From: Petaurus breviceps papuanus | Taxonomy: Eukaryota > Chordata > Mammalia > Diprotodontia > Petauridae | NCBI GenBank assembly: GCA_028583685.1 | Contig: JAMXIF010001195.1 | Location: forward strand, 14,385,740-14,449,739 | Length of the DNA stretch: 64,000 nt | Direction of reading: 5' to 3' | Part shown: piece by piece, positions 23,001 to 36,700 of the stretch | Layout: each line of letters begins with the position of its first letter | How positions within the stretch are numbered: the stretch's first letter is position 1 | Program-made: the position numbers and the translations under genes | The notes under the pieces: model-generated | What the model was told of the DNA's origin: nothing | What the model saw: only the letters and a program-made list of their open reading frames with translations | The model's database searches: none

Positions 23001-26000
23001 CCCAAAGAAAAATAGAGAAAAAAAATAGTCTAGGTTTTCATAATCAGGTTTAGGAATGACCTTTGATCTCTGCTGTTATTATCTCATGTCATTTTAAAAA
23101 TGCATTTGCTAAGGAAGAATCTCTTCATTGTCAGTGATGTTTGAGAGTGAAAATGTTGATGTCTTGGATACCCTTGTGCCTCAGTAGGAGACAGGGAGGT
23201 GACACAATGGATAGAACACTGGTCCTGGAATCAGGAAAACTGGGTTCAAATCTGGCCTCAGAATTGACTAACTATGTGACCCTGGGAAAGTCATTTAACG
23301 TTTGCCTGCCTAGTTTCTCCATCTATAAAACAGGGATAATAACCTCCAATGGTGGCTGTGAAGATAACATGAGAGGGGATTTGTGAAGTGCTTTGTGAAT
23401 CTTAATGTGATATACAACTACTACCTGTTATTACTTGGACCAGACAAGCCCAAAGGATGTTTACTCTCACATGGTCTGTAGGATTGCTCATAGTTCTGTG
23501 CATTATGCTTTGCTCCTATGTCTGTCTGCACCGACGCACATCTCTGCAGTAATGCCATCCTATAGGAATCCCAAGCTGTCTTTCAAGCAGGAAGGATGGC
23601 ATTATTGAATTGCTTGCGGAATTAGGCATCCTGCTCTACTGATGCAGGAAATGCATGGCAGAGTAGGAAGAATGCTGACTCTGCAATCAAGAGATCCTGG
23701 GTTCAAATCTTGCCTTTGATGTATACCACCCAAGAGACCTTGGGCAAGTCACTTAATCATCCTTAAGCCACAGTTTCTTGATCTATTAAATTAGGTGTAG
23801 ATATCCTTTGAATTATTTCCCAGCTCCAGAACTATGCTTCTATGACTTTTGTGTTCCATTTAATAGGGTATATATTTATTAAGAATTAGCAGGTTCTCTG
23901 ACAGAAAGAATACATTTAGAATACTGCCTAAGAGCTATCTACTAAGAGCTTCTTGTCCAGCACATTGTTGCTAAATGTTTTTATTATGTATCTGAAAGAT
24001 TCTGCTCCTTCCCTAAATTCATCATCCTTTCCAAAAACATGGGTCTGTTCTTTCTCTCCCAATCATCTCAGAAACATTCTTTCCTCCACCCCTGGTTTCG
24101 GGTTCCCCTCGCTTTCCGCTTACATAAGAGGGGGTGTCCCACTGAGACTTCCACAAAAGCTAAATGTCCGAAGTGGTAGAAATAATCTCTTACCTATTGG
24201 AATTTTACAATGTGTCCCTGTTTAACATCACTGGTTCTAGGTCAGGGCCTGCTTGTCTTTCTGTAAGCAAACAAGGGATCCCTATCTCTTCTCTCTTCTC
24301 TCTTCCCCCAGTCACTTTTTTCTTCATGTGGTTTCTTAAAAAGAGTCTTATTGATACTTTTTGGTTTTTACTTTACATTAATTTTGGACTATGTCCCTCT
24401 CCCTTCCCTACCAAGTGAGTCTTCTCTTGTCCAACAAATAGACATTAAACAAAAGTAGTTAAGGAGTACCAATTTATAGAACACCTCTTTCTGACAGAGT
24501 AGCCAACATTCCGCATCTGTAGTTTCCCTCCTCTCCAATGAAAAGGGAGAAGCATATTTTTCATTTCTTCCCTAGGATCAGGCTTGACTATTATCACTGT
24601 AACACATTCAGTTTAAATTTATCCAGACATAGGATATTTTCATGATTTGGATGCAATTTTTGGTGATTACAGCAGTCCCTAGTTGGGAGTTATTGTTGGT
24701 AACTGCTGAAAAATTCCAAATGATGCCAAATAGTTATAAATGTGACATAAGGATTTTTTTGATAATCATATTTTTTGCTAGAGAAATATGTCATATGTAG
24801 CTCTGTGGTTTGGCATATGGCCCACAAAGATTCTGAGGTAACTCTATGACTTTGATTTAAAACACCCTGTAGTTTTTGGTTATTGATTTTCATAGTGATC
24901 ACAAGCTTATTGTAGTGTCTAATAGATGTTGCTACAAGTCAATACTTAAGGGAACCTTCCTAATTTTGAAGGAAATTTTCAGTATTCAAATGATGCCTAT
25001 CACATGTCTTGGTTCTACAGTGTACAAATTTATCCATCTCCAAAATGCTACAGGGACCATTTTTTTTTTGTCATTTCCTGCAGTTTTCATGTTCTGAGAA
25101 AAAGATCTTTAGAGTGTGTAGTATCAAACAATTTAAAAAATACCCAGAGTTTTACATTTCACAGAATTAATCAGCGTCAGAGATGCTTTTGATATTAATG
25201 TCCTGTCCTGCAACCATATCCTCTTAGAGTCTCTGGTTGTCAGGGTGCCTGGAAAGAGAAGCTTTTTAGCAGAGATTTGAATCAAATAGAGGCAAATGGG
25301 ACCTGGAGTGCTTTAGACAGCGAATAATGTTATAGACTCTTGCCAAGGTTCATAAGCTCTTAACTTTCTTAACTTAGATGACTCTTGGTTTCTTTTTGTT
25401 TGTTTGGTCACAAAGCAGAAGAAAGACTCCAAAATCTGTTCTAATATATCCCTAAGGTAGAGATTCCCAACTCAAGCATGGCTGCAATTATTTCATGGTA
25501 TATTGCAGACACAGAATTGCCATGGAATTCTCTAAGCCTTTTCAGGCCAAAATTAAATTTCACTTGCTTTATTTTTTTTTAGCTTAAAAATGTGCCATAT
25601 AACATTCTGTGTATTTGTTGTAAAGTCATTTTTCAGTTGTGTTTGACTCTCCATGATCCCATTTGGAGTTTTCTTGGCAGAGATACTGGAGTGGTTTCCC
25701 ATTTCCTCCTCCAGTTTATTTTATAGATGAGGAACTGAGATACGGTTAAGTGACTTGCCCAGGGTCACACAGCTAGTAAGTGTCTGAGGTCAGATTTGTA
25801 CTCAGGGAGATGAGTCTTTGGCTTCAGGTCCAATACTCTATCTACTGTGACACCTTGCTGCCCATTCTTTGTATATGGTGTCTATATACATTTTTCTTTG
25901 AAGAGTGAAGGTACAAGTGACCAAGTGTTGCAAACTTCCCAAATTTCAAAATTTGTGCCCTAAGAAACTCACCAAATCAATAGCCCTAGGGGTCTGTTTC

Positions 26001-29000
26001 TAAATGTTGACCCTGAAACTACTGATTTCAGAACGAATCCTCCCTGTCTTCTTCCTACAACTTTATTTTTGTTTTTGTTTTTTGCTTTTTGGAGGGCAAT
26101 TGGGCTTAAGTGACTTGCCCAAGGTCACACTGCTAGTTTTTGTGTTAAGTGTCTGAGGCCAGATTTGAACTCAGGTCCTCCTGACTCTAGGGCCCATGCT
26201 CTATTCACTGTGCCACCTAGCCCTCCCCCCAACTTTGTTAATTCCAAAATTAAGAGTTTCCCTCAAATCAAATCAACAACTACTTACTGAGAATATGCTT
26301 GCTGTAGAGCACTGTTTATATTTTGGAGGAGATATCAAATCTAGGATACAGTCCCTACACTTAATCTAGACAACTACAAAGCAAAATATAATTAATGTAC
26401 AGATGAGTGCTACATATATTATGTACTCTATGAATTCATAAGAGAGAGAATAATATTTTAAGTATAGTTAGGAAAGTTTTCATGAAGAGGTAGGTAGTCA
26501 TAGAAAATAGTTTGGATTTGGAATCATAGGTATATAGATTTGGAGCTTGAGAACATCTACCTTTATTTACAGAAATGGAAACTGAGGCCCACAGTCAGGG
26601 GTCAGGTGACTTGCCAATCTTCAGAAAGGTAGACAGTAAGTGGCAGAATGGGGATTCAAACCCAAGCCCTCCCATTCAAATCCCATGTCCATTCCTCTGT
26701 ATCATGCATCCTCTTAGTAAAGAGAAGGAAGATAGGGCAATGGTATGAGCAAACACTTTAATTTTATTTTACTAAAATACATTTTTTTTGCTCTTCAAAA
26801 GGCTTCAAAAAGTTACTCCTAGTTCTCATTACTTTAAGAAAATGCAGAAAAGAAAACTGTTTTTTGCAATGTATGAAAGCTCTTTCCCACCCCCTCTCAC
26901 ATTGCCAAAGTATTTGAATGCATCTTAAATCATTTTGCAGTTTGCCAAGCTTAAGTAATTCTTGCCAACACCATCTAATGGCAAGAACTTAGTGTGTACA
27001 TAATTCAGAAAAGCAAAGCAATACAGTCCTAAATTACTCAGTTCCTTTTAAAGAAAGGAAGCAGAATGATAAAGAGAAACCTAACAGATTTATGCATCTG
27101 GTTTTACCACTGACTCTTTATGTGTGAGTCCTTTTACTACACAATGCTTATACACCTTGGTCAGAAAATAGGGATGTCAGTTTTTATCACAAAGTTTTTT
27201 TTTTTAATAGGCAGATCCAAAGAAGGTTAATGACAACATTCACCAAGAACAAAGTTGTGATCCTCACATGATACGATAGCCAATAGAGGGTGCACATGCT
27301 AAGTGAAAGATTGAGTCCACCCTTGGCAGGTGGGAACTCTTTATTCTGTCAGGCATCACCAATCTTACATTTGTAATTGAAAAAAAAAGTGATTCAGGCA
27401 AGTGGTGGAAGTCATTTGTAAGAGGCACCTGATGATTGATGTCATTAAATGAGAGAGTCATAGGATTTATGAGCTGGAAGGGACTTTGAGGGAAACTTGG
27501 GCTAAGAAAGGTGAATGTCTCACCTAAAGAGATTAAGCAAAGTTACTCCAAGTTCAGTGCTCATTCTAGTCTAGTGTACACATTGTCCTCTCAGTACATA
27601 TAAAATATGACCTTCAAACTCAAGGAAAGAATTATTTAGTTAAGAAAACAAGATATAGTCAAGCTTCCTGAAAACTACTCAAGTTCAAGGCATATTTTGC
27701 ATCAGCATTCACTCAAAAGTATAACTCCTCCAGCTTTTCTTTTGATAGATCAACCACAGAACATACTAATTAAAAAAACCACAACATACTTCATTAAGTA
27801 ACTCAACAAAATAAATGACAAGGGGCTTTCCTCCTATGCAGACAGATGTATAATTTCTCATATATTTCTAGTATATTCCTGGGCACATATGTGGGGAATA
27901 ACCATGGGAGAAGGCAAATCTGTCAGGAATATGTGTGAAATATGTGTGACCTGGGCAATTTTTTCCCAATGGCATAGGTAGAGGATTTAACATATGCATA
28001 GCCTATTTTCATTAAGATTATACATATATATTATATATTTTTAGTTTTCAACATTCACTTCCACAAGTTTTAATTTTTTCCCCTCCTTCCCTCCCATGCA
28101 ATTTGATATAGGTTCTACATACATATTCCTATTAAACACATTTTCACATTAGTCATGTTGTGTAGAAGAATTAGAATAATGGGAGGAACCATGAGAAAGA
28201 AAAACAAAACAAAAGAGAGAATAGTCTCATTTTCTCTGCATACAAACTCTGTGGTTCTTTCTCTGGATGCGAATGACATTTTCCATCACAAGTCCTTTGG
28301 AATTGTTTCAGGTCTTGGCATTGCTGAGAAGGGCTAAGTCTATCAAAGTTAGGCATCACACACTATAACAGTTACTCTGTACAATGCTCTCCTGGTTCTT
28401 GAGCAGTTCATTCTTGTAGGGCTGCATCCCAACTAGAATTGACCTCTGCTCCGAATACAACCACTTTCTCTTCGGAGTCACTGAGGATGTTATGCTTGTC
28501 TGATGGACACTATCAAGTGCCAATGTCCTTCCTCCACTGTTACACTCTCCTGATGGCTGTGACTTGACAGTCTTCTGCTGAGTTTCAGCTGCTGTGTGTC
28601 CTTTCCCCACAGGTCAATATCTTAGCTCCCTTTTCCCCCTTGAGCCTGTGGGACCATGATAACTCTTTCTTAGACTCAGGCTCATTGTCATACATATCCC
28701 TGACAGCAAAAGCCAGCAGAAACCTAAAGGCTCAGAGTAGGTCTATCTATTTGGACATTGGATCTGCCTGAGGATTCTATGCCTTAAATCAGACAACTAT
28801 TTGAATCAAGTGGGAAATTTTCTTGTCATTTCTTTCAGCTCCCATCAGGTCAATGATGGACCATGTGAATTTTATTGGGACCTTTAGTGAAGGGACAACT
28901 TTTGTCAGACTTTTCTGCCTGCAATGAAGCCACTGGCTTTCTTACAAAGATACGTAATGATTATTGAACAATGCTAAAGGGGTATGAAATAAAGCTTTAA

Positions 29001-30346
29001 CCTGAACATAGGAAAGTTCTAATAGCTACATGGTGAATAACTCATCACGATGGCAATTAACATTTATTGTTCAGAGCAGAGTGGATAATAATGTCCCCAT
29101 GCCAGAGTCAAATGGCCTGCAGACATTGAGATTATGAGGTAGAGATAGGAAGGGATGGAGCCTTCAACATAAAAGAGAGACCAAGGAACCTTCTGGGAAA
29201 AAGGAGCACTCTCCTTAGCTCTGCTGATACTCTACATTTCTCACATTTGTCTTCTTCTCTCCATTTACGTTGCTATACTCTTAGTTCGGGCCCACACCAT
29301 CTGTCACTCAGATTATTGAAACACAGTTTCCCTGCTTCAAGTTTTGCTCCTCTCTAATCCATTAATCAACCAAGCAAGGAACCCAATGAAAAAGAATTCA
29401 TTGAGGATCTTGCCAGGTACTGTGCTGGGCACTGGGGAACACAGAACAAAACTAGACAGCTGTTGCCCTCAAGAAACAGATTCAAATGGAGGGAAAATGG
29501 CAAACGTGCACAGACCTAGGCATATGGAAGACACATCCAAAAGAGACAAAAAGGAACCTTGGGGATGAGATAGTAGCAGCTAGGGGGTTCAGGAAAGGCC
29601 TCATGAACAAGGCAGCATTGGAGCTGAGTTGAAAAGCAAGTCAGGAATTCCAAGAATCAGAGGTGAGGAGGGAAAAAGTGAATTCATAGGATCACAGGAT
29701 CGTAAATTTGTAGCTGGAAGGACTTTGAAAAGATTGTCTAAACCAGGGGAGGGGAACCTGCAGCCTCAAGGCCACATGTGGAGGAATTAGGGTTAGAATT
29801 GGTATGAGTAGCAAGAGTAGAACAGTTTTTAATTAAAAGATAAGAATCTGCCTCTTTTTTGGTTCTCAACCATCTCTCTTTCATAATCTCTTTATTCTAC
29901 TCTCTGTGTCATTGTGCCATTTGTATGCACAGGGTATCCAGGGAGGACTAGCACCATTGGTGTGAAGGCTGCTGAGCCCTTCTCAGCGCTGCTCATCCGC
30001 CTTTTGTATCCATCTCTCTCAGATGTGACTCCTAGAGGCTGTAGCATGTGCACTGGCCACATCTTGGTAAATCATCTTAGCAGATGGCTAAACCAGGTTG
30101 AGGGCAACTTAGAAGTCTAAAACTTGTCAGTGAGTTAGGAGGGGTGTCTACTCCAAGCATATGGAGCCTTCCCCCAGCAGAATGAGAAGATGAGAACAAT
30201 GAGTTCCAACAGCCATGAAGGTGACTGAAGCAGGAGCTGTTGAGTGCTCAGAGCTTAGTCAATCATGGAAGATGCCAAAGTCATCCACTTCATCCCAGGG
30301 CATCACCAATCATCTTGACTTATGTCTTGTCACTGAAGTTTGATGA

Positions 30347-30386
<40 letters not shown>

Positions 30387-30631
30387 GAGAGNNNNNNNNN
30401 NNNNNNNNNNNNNNNNNNNNNNNNNNNNNNNNNNNNNNNNNNNNNNNNNNNNNNNNNNNNNNNNNNNNNNNNNNNNNNNNNNNNNNNNNNNAGACAGAGA
30501 GAGAGACAGAGAGAGACAGAGAGAGAGAGGCAGAGAGACAGACACAGAGGGACAGACAAAGACAAAGACAGAGACAGAGAGACAGACAGAGAAAGACAGA
30601 TACAGAGAGAAATAGACAGAGAGAGACAGAC

Positions 30632-30722
<91 letters not shown>

Positions 30723-33700
30723 CTAATGATTTTCCACAGCTCTGCCTCACTTCAATACATGTGTAAGTCATCACCCATGATGTCATTGGTCCTCTGAAAA
30801 TGAAGGATGAACAGCAACAACCAGATGAAAACATTCCTAGAAAATATTATATTGGCCCAAAAGAGGCCAGTATAATACGCACAAAACAAAAATAATTATA
30901 GCAAGATTTAAATTTTTTCCCCTTTTTGCTTCTTTGCTAAAATCTAAGAGTATTTTCTTGTTTTAGGATAGTAGAAGTCAGTTTGGATAAATTAATCTGA
31001 CACTGATCATCACTTCCCTCTATAAAGCTATCAGGGGCAACACAGTGTATAGATATACTGGATATATGTATAGATAGATAGATATAGAATACTGGACACT
31101 TGAGTTCAAATCCCACCTCGGATATTTACTCATTGTGTAACCCTGGGCAAGTTACAATTCCTCAGACTCAGTTTCTTCATCTCTAAAATGGGTGAATCAT
31201 AGCACTTACATCGGAGACTTTTTGTAAGACTCAAATGAAAAAATGTAAAGAGCTTTACAAACCTTAAAGTGCAACTTAAAATTGATTATTCTTCATCTTA
31301 TTAAAATCCCAATACTTACCAAGTGAAGCTCTACACATTAGCAAAGCTCATTTACTGAAACAAAGTTCCTTCTTTTATATTTCCTTGACTTTTTTCATCT
31401 AGCTTTGTGCCTAGAATTGTCTCTCTGTGCCCTTTTGACAACAGCAATGTTCCCTATTTTTCAAGATCCAGCTCAATCAAGGAGTTGAAGAAGGTACATT
31501 TTTTCAGATCCTAGAAGCTCTGACCCACATGGATATTTATCTTTTCAAGCCTTCTTACCGTTATTGTATGCCTAAGGATGTGCTGGTAAATATTTACTAA
31601 TCGGCTCTGCAGAAAAAATTCTATGCATGACATACTTTAAATTTAATCTTCACACTTCCTCTGTTATTTTAAGTCTAGATACTCAATAAAAGAATAATTC
31701 AAGCCTTGATTGTAGCATTTGCCTGTCTACAAGTACAAAGCTCGACTCTCAACATTTAACAGCTCTTGAGAGCTAAGGGCTGGCTCCAGAACACATGGCA
31801 CGTGCTACTCTTTTGATGCTCAATCCTAGCCTATCCTTTACTATTTCACTTATTGCAGGTGTTTGTGCCACCTCAATTACATTGTAAGACCTTTGCGGAC
31901 AGCACCACATCCTGTACTTCTAACCCTCTGCAAGGCACATAGTAGATGCTGAATAAGTGTCTATTTGTCTGATTGATCATTGTTGCCTGCTACAAACTCT
32001 TGTGAGGAAAGCAGCCACAATTAATATATTGTCTGAAATAATCTGTCTCTTTCTTTTGTCCAATACATTCCATTTTCACAAATGTTTGCTGCACTGGCAG
32101 TTCCTCATGGTTGTTATGAGTTCCCTCACATTTCTGTTTCTTGGAATCTCTGGTTTCCTTTAAGACTCTACTCCATGCTACCTTCTACAGGGACACTTTC
32201 CTGATTTCCTCCCAATCCCAGCTTCTAGTGCTCTTCCTCTCCAATACCTTGTAAACATTTAATGTATTTTCTATCTGTCTCTCTCTCTTACTTTCACTCT
32301 CTCCTCTCCTCTCCTCTCCTCTCCTCTCCTCTCCTCTCCTCTCTCTTCTCTTCTCTTCTCTTCTCTTCTCTTCTCTTCTCTTCTCTTCTCTTCTCTTCTC
32401 TTCTCTTCTCTTCTCTTCTCTTCTCTTCTCTTCTCTTCTCTTCTCTTCTCTTCTTTCTCTGTGTGTGTATATATACACATACATATATGTATGTATGTAT
32501 GATATACAGTCTCCCATATTAGAAGTAAGGTCCTTGGGAGCAGGGGTTGTTTAACTTTTGTCCTTGTATCCAGCACTGAACACAGTGCCTAGTATATAGC
32601 AGGTATTTCATAAATAATTATTGATTGATCAAAGTCAAGGATTAAAAAAAATCCAGCCATGACTATCTTTATTTACTAGATTATTTTTCTCCTTAGGAAC
32701 CAATGTGAGTGTACAGATCATTAGCTTCAACTTTGAAAGGACACTTGTTAAGTGGAATGTCAGTAAATATTTGGTGGAGAAGAATTTAACTTTCCTTTAT
32801 GGGTAAGTATTTATGAAGAAAATTCTCAATACATTGGAAAATGAATCATATAAGCTTTTCTAAAATATCTTCCTCATGTGGGCAGCAAAGAGAATGCCAG
32901 AGGAAGATGGCATTCTATTTAAATCCCTAGCTTTCAGAGCTCAGTTTCATCCTCAGTTTGCACTACAACCACATTTCTCTAAGTCCAAAGTCACATTGAA
33001 TGCTGGAGATGGGATTTGAACCCTTGTGCCCTGAATTTATATCCTATGTTTTTTTTTTTCACTATGTGCTGCAATCTCTCACAACTTCCTCATAAGTATG
33101 AGACTCTACCAATATTAATATTAGGGTTCTAAAAACCAGAGGTGAGATTGAGGGGAAGCCAGACCTAGAGAGTATGACTATTACACAGCTTGGGTAACCA
33201 TTTTTCCTATATTTTTGATATGTTCTGTAATTACAAAAATACTTAAACAGGTGTATTTTAGAAAAGGATTTTCCCTTAAATTTATTATTATTATCATGAT
33301 TTATGTTTTTTCTTTTTGATATGATTTACTATTACCTTGTTGCACCTTCCCATAACTCTGTGAGAAGATATTTTATGTATTATTTCCATTTTACAGATGA
33401 GAAAACTGAGATTTATAGAAGTTGAGTGATTTGCTTATGGTCATATAAACTAATAAGTACCACATTATTTTATAGACAATTTCAAAAAAGAAATGGAAAA
33501 ATTTATATAAGCTTATGTAAAGTTAGCAAAACCAAAAGAACAATTTATGCTATAATAATAATATTATAAAAATGAAAAGAAATTTGAGTACTTTTATGTA
33601 TTGATAAAGAATGAAATGAGCAGAACTAAGAGAACAATTTACATGATAACAATAACAATATAAAAGCAAACTTTGAAAGCTGTAAGAATGATGATTTAAA

Positions 33701-36700
33701 CCAAGTTCTTCCTGCAATCTTACTTTCTTGCACAAAGTCCTACACTGATACCTCACTGCAGTATGGAGGTGATCTTGAGTTTTTAAAGGTTTTGCCAATG
33801 GAATGGAAGACCTGGTATATGCAGCCATTTCGGAAAGTTTTAAGCATGATTTTTCGGACCTTTTTAGCTAAGATCTGGAACAGTGCATCACTGAAAAGAT
33901 GCACACTTGCAATGAATGCTTTGGTCATGACTACTGATAAAACAAGGGAAAATCCAAAATGGCAGTGAGTAAGGAAGGGTAGTTTTAAAAAATTTTTTGA
34001 TAGTGATGGCAGAGTAGTATAAAAGGTGGTAGACTAGGTTTTAGATACTCTATGAACATTAACTTGTATTGGACATTTCAAGGCAGAAACTAACATATAA
34101 AATGATAATAGCACTAACTTTTTTCTTTAACCACAGATTGGACAAAGCTTCCCCTTCACAGCAGTGTCCTCACTACACTCTTGATCAAGGTTATACTGCT
34201 GGATGTCTTTTTAAGGCTGGAGACAATAGACTGACATTTTTACTCAAGAGAGAGGAAGATAAAGTTCTTGAACAAAGGGATGTGAGGCTTAGCCATTATT
34301 GTAAGTACCACATCCAGTCTACATTTTTGCTTTCTCAGCTGCTGAAATCCAATGGAAGTCATTTTCTAGACAGGTCCAAAGCAGTAAGTGATTCCCCCAC
34401 TAAGAGGTGAACATGGATTTGCAATGGTGGATGTTAGTGCATTTGCTAGTTATCATGGCCGTTTGTTGTTTTGAAAACAAATGAATGAAGAGAAGTTAAG
34501 AGAGAGAGAGAAAGAGGGAAGAAGGGAGGGAGAGAGAGATAGTTCTAAGGCTTGGCTTCCATCCATTGATTGCAAGGAAGGGAAGCAAATCTTGTTTATT
34601 TAAGTGTCTTAAAATTTGATTAGACATTTATGATAATTTAAAATTGCTCAAATTTACTCATCTTCCTGATCTTTGTTGTCTTTAGGAAAAGGGGCTAGAC
34701 ATCTCATTTCCTTGGTATAGAGAACTTTCAGATGAATAAATTCCCTTTACCATTGCAGTTCTATACATCTTCCACAACTTAACACTTGATTTTAGAGATG
34801 CCACTTTGGACCCCTGAGAGTTTAAGTGGTTAAAAGCTTAAGCCATGACATGTCTGAGGCATATTTGAACTCACATCTTCTTGGTTCTAAGGCTAGTTCT
34901 CTCTTTACTATACCATTCTGCCTCTCTGTACTCTGTAATCTTTATTGTATAAAATACTGTATTATAGACCAGCATTGTTTAAAAGAAAAAAATTTAAATA
35001 AGGCCTAAAAGACTGCTATATAGGTCCTGAAAGATTGATATGAGAAGGAAAGGCAGGCAAGAAAACCCCAGCCATTCACTAGAGCTGAAATATTTTTCTC
35101 TGAATACCATAACTTCTGGTAAAATATGTTTCCTCTTTCAGTGAAACCCAGCTCTCCAACCAATATGAACTTCACATGGAGAGAAGATTCAGTTACAATA
35201 ACATGTTCTGATTTGCCCATTTATGGTCTCACCTATGAAATTCAACACAAAAGCATCTTTGATCAAAAATGGCTGGTGAGTCCAACAAGCATGTTTAATC
35301 TGATTATCTAATATCTAAATCTCTGATTATCAAATCTTAGAAGGAGAGAGATCTTAGTTCTAGGACAATATATCCTAGCTAGAGAAGTACAAAATAACAT
35401 AGTCTTCCTAAATATTTGTCCTTTTGCTTTACCTACATCTTACTAAATTTCCTCACTCTAGGTGAATGTTAATCATCAGTTAATATGTAATTGTTGAACA
35501 CATGCTATATGCTTGCAGTAGTGGGTATATTGCTGAAGCTGTAGCCAATAAGAATTGAAGTTAAATCTCACCACAGGCATTGACTACCTTTGCGACCCCA
35601 GGCAAGCTTCACTCAGACTCAGTTTTCTTATCTTATGAGGATAGGAGATGATAAAGGGGTCACAATGCCACCTACTTATAAGGGGTTTTGTGAGAATCAA
35701 ATGAGTTAATAAAAGCAAAGCTCTTTGCAAACATTATAACACTATGTAAATGCCAGCTATTACTATAATTGTTGTTGATAATAATAATTGGCACAATGCT
35801 AACCATTATGGGATTTTTAAGAAGTCTAAGACATGCTCACTGTTCTCAAAGAGTTTAAAATTTATTTGGGGAAAAAAGATTCAGAATCACAGAATTTGAA
35901 AGTTGGAAGGAAGATCAGTGACAATCCAGTCCAACCGATAGAAGGAAAGAATCTCCAATATAACTTAATTAACAAGTGGTCATTCAACCTCTGAATGAAG
36001 ACTCCCAAAGAGAGAGAAACCTACCATCTCTTAAAGCAGTTCATTATATTTACAGGGGGTTCTAATTATAAGGAAGTTCTTTCTCCCCAGACATCAAGCC
36101 AGTTCACATGAATTTTTCCTGATTCTATCCCTTTATTCTTCTCTCTCATGAAAGCCCTTCAGATACTTAAAGACAGTTGTCATATTCCTCCTCAAATTTT
36201 CTCTTCTTTAGGGTAATTATCCCCAGTTCCTTCAATTGAATCTTCTGTGACAATGACTTAGGGCACTTCTCTATCCAGGTTACTCTCCTCTAGACACACG
36301 GAATAAAAGCAAACCATATAAGACAGAATGGAATTAAATGCTAGATTTTGTGGTACTTTTTCTAAGGACCATAGTAGTCAAGAAGAAGGTTGAATTAGCG
36401 AGAGCTGGGGTAGTCAGGGAATTCTCCAAGGAGGAAATGGGACACAATGTAGGCTTTGAAGGATGGATAGTATTTGGATAGAGGAAGGAAGGCACAAAAA
36501 TGATTGATAGAGCCATGGCAAGATAAGTATGGGATATTCATGGAAAAATAAGTTATTCGAGTTTCTTTTTGCTACTTTCCCTTTGCTTTCCCACAATTCC
36601 GTCAATACAAAACAACCAGATTGTACAGTTAAGGGTAAAGGAAAATGGAACAATGGGACATTCCCAGATCATAGCTTGTATTTTGGAATGACATCTAACT

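Larger units (their letters stand above)
30236..30825 (+). repeat. RTE-derived SINE expanded by an internal GA microsatellite
   Basis: Left part 'ggaagatgccaaagtcatccacttcatcccaggg' and 'cttgactta'. Right part from 30,721 'cagctctgcctcacttcaatac', 'tgatgtcattggtcctctgaaaatgaaggatgaacagcaacaa'. Between them lies the (GA)n tract and the N gap. Confidence 0.8.

Noticed and set aside
30240-30834. Long Arg-Glu and Ser-Leu repeat frames on both strands
   Set aside because: Translation of the GA microsatellite and N gap.
32185-32576. Arg-Glu rich frame on the minus strand
   Set aside because: Translation of the pyrimidine pentamer repeat.
34069-34410. 113-codon frame read as a single gene
   Set aside because: It is CRLF2 exon 3 plus read-through of intron at both ends; splice sites at 34,137 and 34,300 fit the receptor better.
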